From positions 191,004 through 233,991 of the forward strand of contig BFEA01000448.1 in assembly GCA_003427395.1 (NCBI GenBank): a stretch of DNA of 42,988 nt, written 5' to 3'. Positions 28,678-38,990 of the stretch are shown here, piece after piece (position 1 is the first letter of the stretch; each line of letters starts with the position of its first letter). The DNA is from Chara braunii. Its lineage: Eukaryota > Streptophyta > Charophyceae > Charales > Characeae. The notes below the pieces were generated by a model that saw only the letters and a list, made by a program, of their open reading frames with translations, did not search any database and was not told where the DNA came from. The translations under genes and the position numbers were made by a program.

Positions 28678-29363
28678 GTCATCCTCGATCTCAAAGGTTG
28701 AGTAGACCGCGGTGAAGTGGTCCGGACGTCGTGAAAGAGCATCCGCAAAACGGTTTGACTTCCTCGGAATGTGATCGGGTACTCAACCGCGGTGAAGTGG
28801 TCTGGACGTCGTGAAAGAGCATCCGCAAAACGGTTTGACTTCCTCGGAATGTGATCGGGAAAGAAGTCGAATTGGTCGATGAAGGCCATCCAACGGGCGA
28901 TGGTGTTGTTGACGGTGTCCTGAGACTTGTAGAAGACCAACGGATTGTTGTCCTGTCCGTTACCCATCGGAATTGGCGTCGACCAAGGAGGAAGTGTCGC
29001 GCTTGAGTGCGTGGACGAAGGCGAGAAGTTCCTTCTTGCGTGCATCATCGATTGAGTGCACGGCCGGCACTTTCTTGCTGAAGTATACGACCAGGTGCCA
29101 GTCCACGCCGTCATGTTGCTCGAGGACGGCACCAATGCCATAGCCGGACGCGTCCGTAGTGACACGCGTTGGCAATAGCGGGTCGTATATCCGCAATACT
29201 TCTGCGGAGAGCAATGCGGCCTTGAGGGCCAAGAATGATTCACGCGCGTCCGTTCCGAAGTCAAACGGCCGGTCCTCGCATTGAAGCTTGGTTAAGTCAA
29301 ACGTTGGTAGTAGCCGGCAAGGCCAAGGAAGGATCGGACATCTGTGACGTTCCGTGGCTCCGG
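28678..29363 (-). pseudogene. RNase H of nested element, with 80-bp tandem duplication
   Basis: TRVTTDASGYGIGAVLEQHD carries the first catalytic Asp; VYFSKKVPAVHSIDDARKKELLAFVHALK follows. The C-terminal HIPRKSNRFADALSRRPDHF is duplicated: 28707-28786 and 28787-28866 repeat each other at 80-bp period, not a multiple of three, so the frame is lost. Frame breaks also occur between RT and this domain. Confidence 0.85.
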
Positions 29364-30032
29364 CTAATCTTGGACGGCTTGAATCTTGTCCGACAACGGA
29401 CTGATGCCTTGTGGAGTGACGAAATGGCCCAAATATTCCAACTCTTGGCGTACGAATTCGCACTTGTCGCGGTTGGCTTTGAACTTGGCGCGCTGGAGTG
29501 TCTCCAACACTCGTCGAAGATGGTCAAGATGTTCCTCCAAGGTCCGACTATAGACGAGGATGTCATCCAAGTAGACCAGCACGAACCGATCCAGCATTGC
29601 ACGGAACTCGTTGGTCATCGCCGCTTGAAAAGTCGCCGGGGCGTTGGTGAGTCCAAAAGGCATGACGACCCACTCGAAGTGCCCGTACCGTGTCTTGAAT
29701 GCGGTCTTGTAGCGATCTTGCGGCCAAATCGAGATCTGATGATATCCTGACTTCAAGTCCAGTTTGGAAAAAAATTTTGCGCCGCCGAAGTGCTCCAGAA
29801 GGTCGTCAATACGAGAAAGAGGTCCCGCGTTCTTGACCGTTTGCGCATTGAGCTTGCGGTAATTGATGCATAGGCGAAGGTCCTTGTTCTTCTTCCGAAC
29901 GAAGAGAACCAGCACACCATAGGGTGAGCTGCTAGGCCGGATCCAGCCCTTGTCCAACAAGTCGTCGAGCTGTGCGTGGAATACTACAAGTTCCTCCTTG
30001 CTCATGCGATAAATGCAACCTTTTGGCGGCAC
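29364..30032 (-). pseudogene. Reverse transcriptase of nested element
   Basis: A 222-residue open stretch covering the palm: [68 protein letters not shown] and the catalytic [13 protein letters not shown] at about residues 152-164, then ELEYLGHFVTPQGI. This is a typical Ty3/gypsy RT. The ATG is internal to the polyprotein. It is continuous within this stretch, but the frames on either side are shifted. Confidence 0.9.
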
Positions 30033-30077
30033 GACACCGGCCTCGAGAATGATCTCGTGCGAGATCGGCCGATCCGA

Positions 30078-31021
30078 TTATCCTTCTCGAAAAGATAGAT
30101 TTGAAGGCACCACGCCGGTAGGTGACTCGAAGACGTCGGCGAATTCGTCGAGCAACCGCACCATCCGGGGGTCTGAAGACAAGTCCGTGGGTTGAGATTC
30201 GGCTACCGCGACAATTCGAAGAAAACATAAGCCCAACTCTTCGGTCCTCTCGTAAGCGCAAGTGGCCCGAAAAGATTTGGCTGTTACAACTTGGCACCGG
30301 ATCGAAGGGTGCGGGAGAGGAATAGTACATGGTACTTCGGCGCCAAACGCGTCGCGAACCGTAAGTGTCCGCCGATGGAAGTTGACCGTGTGATCCGCAC
30401 TTGCAAGCCAAGGCATGCCCAAAATGATGTCAAAGTCCGTGTCCAAGACGTCAAACGTCACCGGTTCGGATGCATGAGGTGCGAAATAAACCGGGACGGC
30501 TTGATGTAGCGATCAAGGAGTTGTTGCGTTCTTCCGTCCGCCAACTTGATCGACGTAGGGTGTGCCTTCCTTCGAACTTGTGGTCCAAGGCCGACCCTTT
30601 GCATGAAGGACTGGCTAATGAAGTTGTGAGTCGCGCCGCTATCCAGCAAAGCGCTGCAGGACGCTTGCCCGATTTGGATGCGGACATAAAGGAGCGGTGC
30701 GTTGTTGTCGTCGTACCGCTGTGTGCGAAACTCGCCGGCCACCTTGCTCACATACGCAAGAATGTCCCCCACCGCGACTTCGTCCTCCGTCGACGAAGTT
30801 GGTGGTGCATAGAAGGCTAGGTATGTATGGAGATGAATGCTAAGAGTTGCGCATTGCGGCTCCGGTAAGCAGCCGGTGGAAGGGAGAGGAAGCCATGCAA
30901 AATCCTCGGGCGTCAATGGGTCCAAGTCCTCTATGTTGAACGCGCGCCGAATCCCGTGAAGGTCCACTTGAAGACGAAACAATGTCGTCGCTTCCGATCG
31001 GAGAAGAAACCGCACATACAT
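30078..31021 (-). pseudogene. Protease region of nested element
   Basis: SALLDSGATHNFISQSF at about residues 123-139 of the frame starting at 31021 carries the catalytic DSGAT. After a frameshift near 30460, FDVLDTDFDIILGMPWLASAD supplies the conserved C-terminal ILGMPWL motif. RLLDEFADVFESPTGVVPS leads into RT. The upstream 120 residues link to gag. Confidence 0.85.
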
Positions 31022-31189
31022 TCTGTCCTTGGGCTCGTGAATTCAGCGAAGGTACGAGCCGGGCAAGATAGTCCTCGAAGGAATGAAGAATGGGAGGACT
31101 TACGACGTCCGCATGTGCCCCGGAACCGAGGGAGGTTGCCTGTACGACAACCGGTTCCGTAGGTGTCGAGAGTGCCGTCGCAACACTCG

Positions 31190-32740
31190 ACGGTGTTTAC
31201 TTTCCCGACTGGGCGGTACCCTTGGCCTTCATGGGACAGCTCGCTGTCTCATGTGCTGAGCTGTTGCAGCACAAACAATAGCGGTACTTGGTGTGGACGC
31301 GGTACCCGCGCTCCATAGCCCGTAGGCTGTCCAAGGTCCTTGCTCTTGAGCTGCTTGCCCGGGCCCAGAAGAAGTAGTGGTGTTCGTCTTCGTCTTGCCG
31401 CGTCCTCGTCCTTTGGCGGGGCGGCCACCATTCTGGGCAGCTGCGAGTCTGTCTCCCTCGTCAGACGAAACAGCCTCGTTTAGAATTGAAGGGTCGCTAG
31501 GCGTTGCTGCTGCGACACGGCCACTTTCGGTCGATGCTGATGCGCGCCCTGGCCGGCAGTCGACGAGTGGCCCGTATTTCGGGCTGCCAAGTTCGTCACA
31601 ATGATCTGCGCGGCTTTGTTGAAGAGTTCCTCACTTGTGTTGAGGTTCTCGACGACTTGAGTTAACGCATTCTGCAACGCTGGGCACGACCGCTTGATAA
31701 AGTAAAGCTTGATGCCGTCGAAGTTCATCGGCAACTTGGGCGTGCTTGCCAGCCGTTGGAACTCAGAAATCCAATCTCCGCTTGGCATGCTGTTCTGCGA
31801 AAATGTCAGCAGCTTGTCCTTCGCCTGGTGCTCGGGCGGTTCTACTTGGAAATGCTTCTTCCATGCCGCCGTGAGGTCTGCCCAGGTGATGTACTTGTGT
31901 AACTCGATGACTGTGCATGCATGTGGACAGCATGTTGTCCAACCATGCCTGACACTCGCCTCCCGAGCGGGAGTACAAATATGCATGCCGGTTCGCGTCG
32001 ATGACGTGGTGGATGTCCAGCCTGAGTTCAAACTGGCGCCACCATTGGATGGGGTCGGTCTTCGATGCGTCACAGAAGATCGGGAGCCCGTCGAACTTGG
32101 CAATAGGTTCGCGTGTCGCTGTGCTAGGGCCGGCCGCTGCGGAAACCTGCTGTTGCAACTGCTGTGCCCCAGTCTTAAGTGTTCCCACGTCTATCTCCAG
32201 GACATTGACGCGGTCGACGAGGTCGGAGGGGCCGACGCTGGTGTTGGCGGTGGCGACCTGCTGCTTCAGCTGCTGTATGCGCTTGAGCATCTGGTCCACC
32301 GACTGCTGTAACACCTTGTTGGTGTGGTCGAGGGAGTGGATGTCCTCCTGCTGTGCGATACAAGTCGCAAGGAGGTCCGTGACGCGGTTGAGCAGCTGAG
32401 ATACCTTGCTCCCGTAGTCAACGCTCTCGGCCTCCCTCTGCTAGTCCTTGGCCTGTGCATGTAATGCACCTTCCCCCCTGAATATAACTTCGCGTTGCCG
32501 CACACGTTCTTCATCAGTGGCCTTGGCTGCAGCTGCCGCGTGCTTCTGTCGCTGTTCTTCGGCCAGAAGACGCAGTCTCTCTGCCTCTGCCTCTCTCTTC
32601 TTCCGTGCTGCTGCTGCTGCTGCTTCGGCCCGTTGCTTGCTTTCGGCTATGATGGCCGCCAACGGTGCCTCATAGGCCTCGTCAGACTCGCCTGCTTTCT
32701 GATCCATCGCTGCTGTCTGCGAGCGAGTAAGTATGGTCAT
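31190..32740 (-). pseudogene. gag of nested element (broken)
   Basis: Starts at ATG 32740 with TILTRSQTAA and a long Ala/Glu/Arg-rich coiled coil to a stop at 32441. The capsid part resumes near 32314 with a second coiled coil, then IQWWRQFELRLDIHH, and shifts frame near 31950 into YITWADLTAAWKKHF and YFIKRSCPALQNAL. A CCHC-type knuckle, CLCCNSSAHETASC, is at about 31236-31278. The capsid wording recalls charophyte gag proteins known to me only from memory, so I treat that as a hint. Confidence 0.85.
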
Positions 32741-33673
32741 GCGTTGCGGGTCCCTGACGTGGCCTGCTGAAGTGAGGACTTACCAGGTTTGCAACTGCAG
32801 GTAAGAGGACGGAGAAGGGATGAAGAGTAGGGGTGGGGAGAAGGGGAGTGGGCAATCGAATGGGTCGCCCAGATATGGAGCCACTAATCAAGAAATTGTT
32901 TTTGGAACTTTTGCAAAAATTTCGAAGAAAATAAAAAATTTCGAATTTGCAAGTTCGGTGGGCCCCTCAAGTATCCCCTCAGCAGTTAATTCGAAAATAA
33001 TTTTTTTTTTTTGAATTTCAGACTGCGAATGAATCAGAATACCCAATGGAGATGATGGGAGTAGCTGAACTGCGAAAACAGCAACAAAAAGTACCAATTT
33101 CCGCAAGTCCAGAAAATTCCGAAATAGCAAAAAAAAGTCGGAATTATTTAGGTGAGAGTATGACTGCAGAGGAATTTACCGAAAAGAAGATAATTTTTGA
33201 AACTTAGATTAACGGTCACTTTTGAAATGTCCGTTGCCCCCAGAATGCGTGTAGAACGCAAGGGGGGATTTCCCAAAATTCGAAATAATAAAAGAATGAA
33301 TTTCAAAAAGAAAATTCTTGGAATTTTGGAATAACGGGAATTTCGTAACGAAAATAAAAAAGATTACGAAGTCTCGAGTTTCAGAAAAAGACTTCGAAAT
33401 GACGAATTGGAAAACATTTCTTGGAATTTTTTTTTTGAAATAGCGGGAAATTGCAAAAGGACATATGAATCGAAAAAAACTTCTCGTTACAATCTGCCGA
33501 AATTTCGAATTTCATAAAAACGGTGAAAAACGAGAATTTCAGATGCTTTGCTACTGCGATTTTCCTCCAAAAAAATAGCGGGAAAATGCAATTCAGACGA
33601 GAAAAAAAATTCGATTTCGGCAGTTAGGTCAGAATCTGCGATTTGGGGGACTAATTAGTGTCCTAGTTAACCG

Positions 33674-33708
<35 letters not shown>

Positions 33709-33776
33709 CTTACCCAATCAACCTTGGGTTGTCCCCGCGCTTGTGTCAGATCAAGTTGTCCTGATTCACAAGTGTA
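32741..33776 (-). other. Leader of nested element
   Basis: Between the primer-binding site and gag. Mostly AT-rich with repeated TTCGAAATT words (32890-33640) and an (ATCA)n tract at about 33673-33707. A GTAAGTCCTC donor-like site is read on the minus strand near 32782. No coding potential. Confidence 0.6.
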
Positions 33777-33788
33777 GCTCCGATACCA
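33777..33788 (-). other. Primer-binding site of nested element
   Basis: Minus-strand TGGTATCGGAGC, four bases inside the LTR end GCGTCA; one mismatch to the plant initiator tRNA-Met site. Confidence 0.85.
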
Positions 33789-33792
33789 AAAC

Positions 33793-34331
33793 TGACGCAT
33801 GTCCAGTGGGACAATGCGCAGGGAGCCAAGGATCCGCTATGTGATGAAAAGGACTGAAATGGACAATTCAAGGTTAGAGTAGCATCAACAAGCAACGTAC
33901 ATTCCGAATATATACAAGATGGCACAAAATGGCGCAGTGGAAGACTTAAGAGAAGATCTGATCTGATCTGGACTGACCCGACCTCCATCACACATCACAC
34001 ATGAGAGAGAGGGAGGAGGGACCGCAATCATGAGGAGGGACCGCAATCATGGAAGAAAGGTCCCTCCTTCGCACACAGACATGGGGAGATACCACGGATG
34101 AGAGATGGGGGAGGGATGAGACGAAGGAGGAAGGAGGTGAGGGAGTAGACCAAGATCGTAATAGCGAAGTCCCAAAAATAGTCCCTTGGCGAGTGTCCAA
34201 TCAATGTCGGTCCCAGAAATGTCGAATCAGATCCTGGGCAATGCGCCCAGCATAACNTCTGCCTGAATCCCTACTGATAACCTCTCACACTCTCAGATTC
34301 GAAGAAGAAGACGGGAAAGAGGAGGAAGGAG

Positions 34332-34374
<43 letters not shown>

Positions 34375-35152
34375 GAGGGAGAGAAGCGATGAAGTCCTCC
34401 TCGCTATCTCACCTGCAGGTCGCTGTCACCGTACTGACTGTGTCCGTTGTCGTGTGCAGGTACCGCGTGGAGCCCAGCTATGGCGCCAGGTAAGCTCGCC
34501 GACTGCAGGTATGGTCGTCGCCACTCCCTATCTCCTCTACTCCCTGCTCTCTACTCCGCAGCTTAGCGCAGCATAGCGCAACCTCCAACCAGCAGCGTGT
34601 CGCTCCAGAAGTGAGCTACCTGAACTGTCCCTTGCCCAGCCGTGGCCCAACTATTTGTAGCGCTGGGTGGCTGGGCCTACCTGGTGCTAGCGTCAGAAAA
34701 CGGCCCAGGTGGTCTGGTCCCACCGGACATCCAGACCCTGCTGCTGATGCAACATGGCGCAGAAATGTGCCTGGCCTAAAAACGGCCTCCTACCGGTGCA
34801 CCTGGCCCAAGGTGTCGTCTTGGGTCCTGCCAGGCCAAAACGACGCCTGTACCTACCGGTTTGGCGCCAAAATGTGCCTGGCCTCGTTTCGGGCCCGCCT
34901 CCGCTGTACCCAGTCCCAAGGTCTGACCTTGGGGCTGCCAGTCCGAAACGGCACCTGAACAGACAAAAATAAGACAGCACACGCACACAAAAAAGGTAAG
35001 TAAAATAAACCTATCTACCTAGTGTGCTGCCTGGGGCTTGGAGGGCCGCCGCGGGCCTCCAGGGCGCGTGCTGGATGGTACGCAGCCTGGGGGCCCTTCA
35101 GCAACCATCGGGCCCCTCAAATGGGGCCCGTGTGCAGGCGCAGCATGTAACA
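33793..35152 (-). repeat. LTR of nested element (5' LTR in its own orientation)
   Basis: 1,360 bp, TGACGCATGTCC to ATGTAACA. A 24-bp local duplication (GAGGAGGGACCGCAATCATG) near 34014-34051 is absent from the other LTR. It contains one N at 34257 and GC-rich hairpins in its last 500 bp. Confidence 0.9.
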
Positions 35153-35157
35153 CTCTC
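35153..35157. other. Target-site duplication of nested LTR element, right (CTCTC)
   Basis: Matches 25633-25637. Confidence 0.85.
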
Positions 35158-35584
35158 CCTTACTTCAATGAGACCACACCATCGTGATCGCCTGGTTTCG
35201 AATCCCCCTCCTAACACACTAGTTTGCCCGTTTTCACTCAGAAACGAGCGGTTTGCACTTCTTCTACTGTGCCCGATTCACACCAGCCTTTGCCATCAGC
35301 TTCCTTGAATGGCGCGAAGTCCGCGCCATATTCATTCTACCCCTTTCGACTTCCCTTATCTCCACGTCCCCATCCGTTTTCGCCTACTTCGTCATTATCT
35401 TGGTCGCCCAGGCGTCTACCTTCGCCATCTCCATGTCCTCCTCGCGCTACTACCTTCGACTAGATGAGCAAAAGTCGGGATGAGTCTTTCGCTAGAAGGT
35501 GGAAAGATACACTGCTTTTCTGACTATGTACGTAGTTTGGCAGCGCAGCTCGACTGTCGGTTCATCTTGCAGCGCCAATTCGTG

Positions 35585-35643
<59 letters not shown>

Positions 35644-36020
35644 ACGATCGAACGATTGATCGTCTTCAAAGCACAGCATGCACCCGCTGACAAGTAAGTT
35701 TCCAACTCCGAACTTCACTCCTCAAACGTGACGGGCATGGCTCAGCAGTTGGAATTCGCCACAGCAAGAAGGCGGGTGCCACGGTAATGGCGACCAACCG
35801 GGATGAAGACGAGCGGCGCTTTACACAGCGGCGCCTGCCTAATTGCGGTAAGCCTCTTCACCTATCTCCTCTCCTCCTTCATTAATCCCCTGGCTTCCTT
35901 TCTTTTCGTTTGCTGTCAGCGCGCCCACGTCCCGCACTTTCACGATAGCGCATTCGGTCGCCTATAGTCTTTCAGCGAGTCAGCAGGCAGCGACCCGGAC
36001 CATCGGGTTCGCAGTCTTAC
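35158..36020 (+). other. Right arm of insertion B after the nested element
   Basis: Continuation of insertion B. The module at 35461-35520 (GATGAGCAAAAGTCGGGATG, then AGATACACTG) matches copy A at 13011-13075. Donor-like sites at 35585, 35694 and 35848 parallel those at 13107, 13224 and 13388 of copy A. A (CT)n tract fills 35590-35642 directly after the first donor. No protein-like frame. Confidence 0.55.
35590..35642. repeat. (CT)n microsatellite
   Basis: About 26 CT units directly downstream of a GTAAGT site. Confidence 0.95.
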
Positions 36021-36068
36021 TCTAACCTCTCTATTTCGTTCCAATTTTAACAGATGTCCCGAAGGACC
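36021..36068 (-). ncRNA. Short U6 snRNA-like remnant (insertion B)
   Basis: Minus strand: GGTCCTTCGGGACATCTG, TTAAAATTGGAACGA, then a decayed ACAGAGA box (AATAGAGA). This covers about the first 45 bases of U6; beyond that similarity is lost. It occupies the same place in the element as 14131-14218, so the U6 segment was present in the common ancestor. Confidence 0.75.
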
Positions 36069-37236
36069 ACGGCCAAAGTGACAGCCCTGAGATATCATCG
36101 TGGAACTGACTGGTCCTAGGCTGCGCAAAAGTCTTATGGTTTTACTCATCAAGTTCCATCATCGGAATTCGAAGTCAAGTCTATATTTCAATAGTTCATG
36201 GGTGGACCCACTGAGCAAAGCTCTTGGGTCTACGGTCGATTCTGGTACCGGTGCCGGACCGTGTCCCAATATGGGCCGAAATAAATAAAAATAATTATAA
36301 ATAAAATTTAATGGAGAGAAAAATAGTGATGGGGGAAGAAGGGACCCCCTGGGCCGCTGGTACTTCCTTCAGTCCTGCCAGTCGGGCCCGCAAACGGGAC
36401 TGACAACAAAAGTTAAGGGGGATAGTCCTGCAAGACCCTCAACCCCTCGGCTTTTGCTCCTGCGCTCCGCAGCGCCATCGTCGCCAGCAGTTGGCCTCGA
36501 TCCCTGAATCTCTGTAGTGTCACTCCAAAGTCGTAACCTATAGCGCTAAGACTGAGCTTGGATGTAATAGGCGCAGACTTGGTTATAAAGACGTCTGTTT
36601 CAGGCCTAGGTCCTATCGGACTGTACTAAAGGTCGTACTTAGGCACATCGGCCATCTCTAAGGCTCCTATCTACCGACGCTTATTGCATGAAGAGGTCAA
36701 TTTCACTTGCCGCCGTCGTGCATGTGGCACAACCGCGCTGATACCCAGAAACTCCCACTTTCTTGCTAGGCTACCATTCCTAAAAGACCACACTTTTACC
36801 ACCTAAGCGTCGGAAAACTCCGACTTGCATAGTGTCGCCTGCGGCTGCTACCTTTGAATGATATCATGGTCGCCCTAGGAAGTCAAGCACTTTGCACCTC
36901 ACTGGTCCTAATCCTATAGTACGTAAGCCAATGAATTCGATGACTGAATCTTAGTGTCGATCATCAACTGCCAATCCCGAATGCGAACGCGCATTGCGTG
37001 CGCTACTGCAGTTCCTTCACACTCCTTTGCAACCACGTGTGGACACCGCTTTCATAAACATATCCAATGTCCGCCTAAAACCCATGCGTGCCCTCGAAGT
37101 GCATACCCACATACTCTCTAATCAAATGAAACGCGTGCGCCATTCCCAACCCCTCAGAGTTGGCTATGGTTACACAAAAATGGGACACTCTCTCGAATAT
37201 CGTCAAAAACGCACTTTCTGCGAGATACAAAAATGT
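36069..37236 (+). other. Distal right arm of insertion B
   Basis: Counterpart of 14219-15237. It keeps CTGGTACCGG, CCGTGTCCCA, an A-rich AATAAATAAAAATAAT tract (about 36281-36300), the conserved 43-nt block at 36404-36448, AACCTATAG.GCTAAG (about 36536) and ACTCTCTAATCAA (about 37112). No gene. Confidence 0.55.
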
Positions 37237-37271
37237 GCCCAAATACCCTTGTGAGGGTATTCGGGCTGACA
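37237..37271 (+). other. Right terminal hairpin and terminus of insertion B
   Basis: 30-nt hairpin at 37237-37266 followed by TGACA. The apparent ATG at 37233 belongs to this terminus and is not a start for element 2 pol. Confidence 0.8.
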
Positions 37272-37275
37272 GCGC
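37272..37275. other. Target-site duplication of insertion B, right copy (GCGC)
   Basis: One mismatch to GTGC at 19309-19312; the element 2 frame resumes directly after it. Confidence 0.7.
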
Positions 37276-38990
37276 ACACGCGAGTAGGTGCCCTGTTAGA
37301 TCCAGGATCGACACGGTCCTATATCTCAGAGAAGGCAATTTGTAAGCCTCTTCCGCACATTGAGGATCTATTGGATCAGTTGCAGGGGTGCAGATACTTT
37401 AGGAAGATTGATCTAAAGTCCGGGTACCACCAGATCGAGGTGGCCCCTGAGGATCAACACAAGACGACATTTCGAACTAGGTATGGTCACTACGAATTCG
37501 TGGTTATGCCTTTCGGTTTGACCAACACACCTGCGACCTTCCAAAGGTCCATGAATGAGTTGTTCCGACAATGGCTCGATCAATTCGTAGTCGAGATATT
37601 CGTAGTAGTCTATCTCGACGATATTTTAGTGTACGGTAAGACACCGGAAGATCACGAGAAACACCTACGAATGATTTTGCAGAAGTTGTGCGACGACAAC
37701 TTCAAACTGAATCCGAAAAAGTTTGAGTTTGCTAAGCATGAAGTCTTGTACTTGGGGCATATAGTGAACGAGGAAGGAATAAGGCCTGAAGAAAAGAAGA
37801 TCACGACAATTAGATATTGGCCACAACCTAAGATTATAACTAAATTAAGATCTTTCCTACGACTTGCTAGCTACTATATGAAGTTCGGTAGAAACTTCTT
37901 CTTGATAGCTGCTCCTATGAGAAGATTACTGAAAAAGGAAAAGCCTTGGTTGTGGGACAAAGAGTGTGAGTCGTCGTTTAGAAAGTTAAAACATGCTTTG
38001 ACTCACTACCCTGTTCTAAAGATTGTTGACCCTTCTCTTCCTCTCATCGTTACGACTGACGCAAGTCAGTATGGGATTGGGGTTGTGCTACAGCAGGACG
38101 ACGGTAAGGGATATAGACCTATTGAGTTTATGTCCAGAAGACTTTCGTCAGAGAAAGTGGCAAACTCCACCTATGAAAGGGAACTGTATGCCTTAGTTGA
38201 TGCACTAGATACCTGGAAGCACTACTTGTTAGGGAGACATTTCACTGTCTACTCTTATCACTCTACCTTAAAGTGGATCAAGACTCAGCCTAAGCTCTCC
38301 GACACGTTGGTAAGGTGGTCCACTTTCCTTGACACATTTGGCTTTGAGGTGAAAACCATCAAAGGTAAGTCTAACGTGGTTGCGGATGCTCTATCCAGGC
38401 GTGCAAATTTCTTTGGAACCGTTGTCTCCTATCTCGATATCGGAAATGAACTGAAAGAACAGACCCGTCAGGGTTATGGGAATGATCCTATTTGGAGTCC
38501 TATCATTGAGACTCTACGAAAGAATCTTGAGTTGTTTCCGGAATATCGAATGATTGATGGCTTACTCTTCTTGCTGGATAAAACCGAAGAAAGATTGTGT
38601 GTTCCTCACTTAGAATCAATCAAGAGTTTAATCATTGGGGAATGCCATAATGCGGAAGGTCACTTTGGTTTTAAGAAGGCGTATGCCGATGTATGTGAAC
38701 GTTTTGAATGGAAAGGAATGAAGGAAGATGTACTAACGTATGTGCGGACTTGTCTCATCTGTGAGAGGAACAAACCCTCACATGAGAATCTGATGGGACT
38801 ACTGAGACCGTTGCGAATTCCAAGTGAGCCAGGTGAGTCTATTTCAATTGACTTTATGAGTCTCACTAAGAGTCGAAACGACAACAGTCAGGTAATGGTC
38901 ATCGTCAATAGATTCTCTAAGTACGCTATGTTCATTCCTTTGCCTGTTGAAGCTCGAACCGAACTAGTCATTCAAAAGTTTCAAATGTGA
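37276..38990 (+). pseudogene. pol of element 2: protease motif, RT, RNase H, integrase N-terminus
   Basis: RVGALLDPGSTRSYIS holds the catalytic Asp of the protease (usual DSG changed to DPG). It runs straight into KPLPHIEDLLDQL of RT, so the rest of the protease and the RT fingers are missing. [28 protein letters not shown] and YLDDILVYG follow. FVVEIFVVVYLDD contains a 5-residue duplication just before the active site. RNase H shows IVTTDASQYGIGVV and GKSNVVADALSRR. The integrase HHCC motif is HNAEGHFGFKKAY with CLICERNK, and SIDFMSLTKSRND holds the first catalytic Asp. The frame ends at TGA 38988-38990. Confidence 0.9.

Larger units (their letters stand above)
25638..35152 (-). mobile_element. 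Nested Ty3/gypsy LTR retrotransposon
   Basis: A complete, minus-strand element inserted in insertion B: two LTRs (25638-27132 and 33793-35152), a CTCTC duplication, a polypurine tract (27133-27145), an initiator tRNA-Met primer site (33777-33788), gag and pol in the usual Ty3/gypsy order, and a chromodomain-like C terminus. The LTRs differ at several percent of positions by eye, so the insertion is not very recent, and the coding region is broken by frameshifts and a tandem duplication. As the youngest layer it is not related to the mobility of insertion B. Confidence 0.92.
19313..37271 (+). mobile_element. Insertion B: second copy of the non-coding structured element
   Basis: Begins TGTCGCG and ends CTGACA, inserted into the protease region of element 2. 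It is 17,959 bp long, but 25638-35157 is a later LTR element plus its duplication, so the element proper is about 8.4 kb. All the main modules of insertion A occur in the same order and orientation. Sequence identity is patchy: high in the termini, tRNA-like block and 43-nt block, low in the arrays where only structure is shared. No protein-like frame belongs to the element itself. Confidence 0.85.

Noticed and set aside
35185-35205. tRNA B-box GGTTTCGAATCC after the nested element
   Set aside because: No cloverleaf could be drawn around it and insertion A has no equivalent.
36281-36310. AATAAA-like words as a proven polyadenylation site of insertion B
   Set aside because: The tract is simply A/T-rich, copy A has only a loose equivalent, and no downstream element was found.
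37233-37275. ATG at 37233 as the start of element 2 pol
   Set aside because: The first 14 codons belong to the terminus of insertion B; the true frame enters from 19312.
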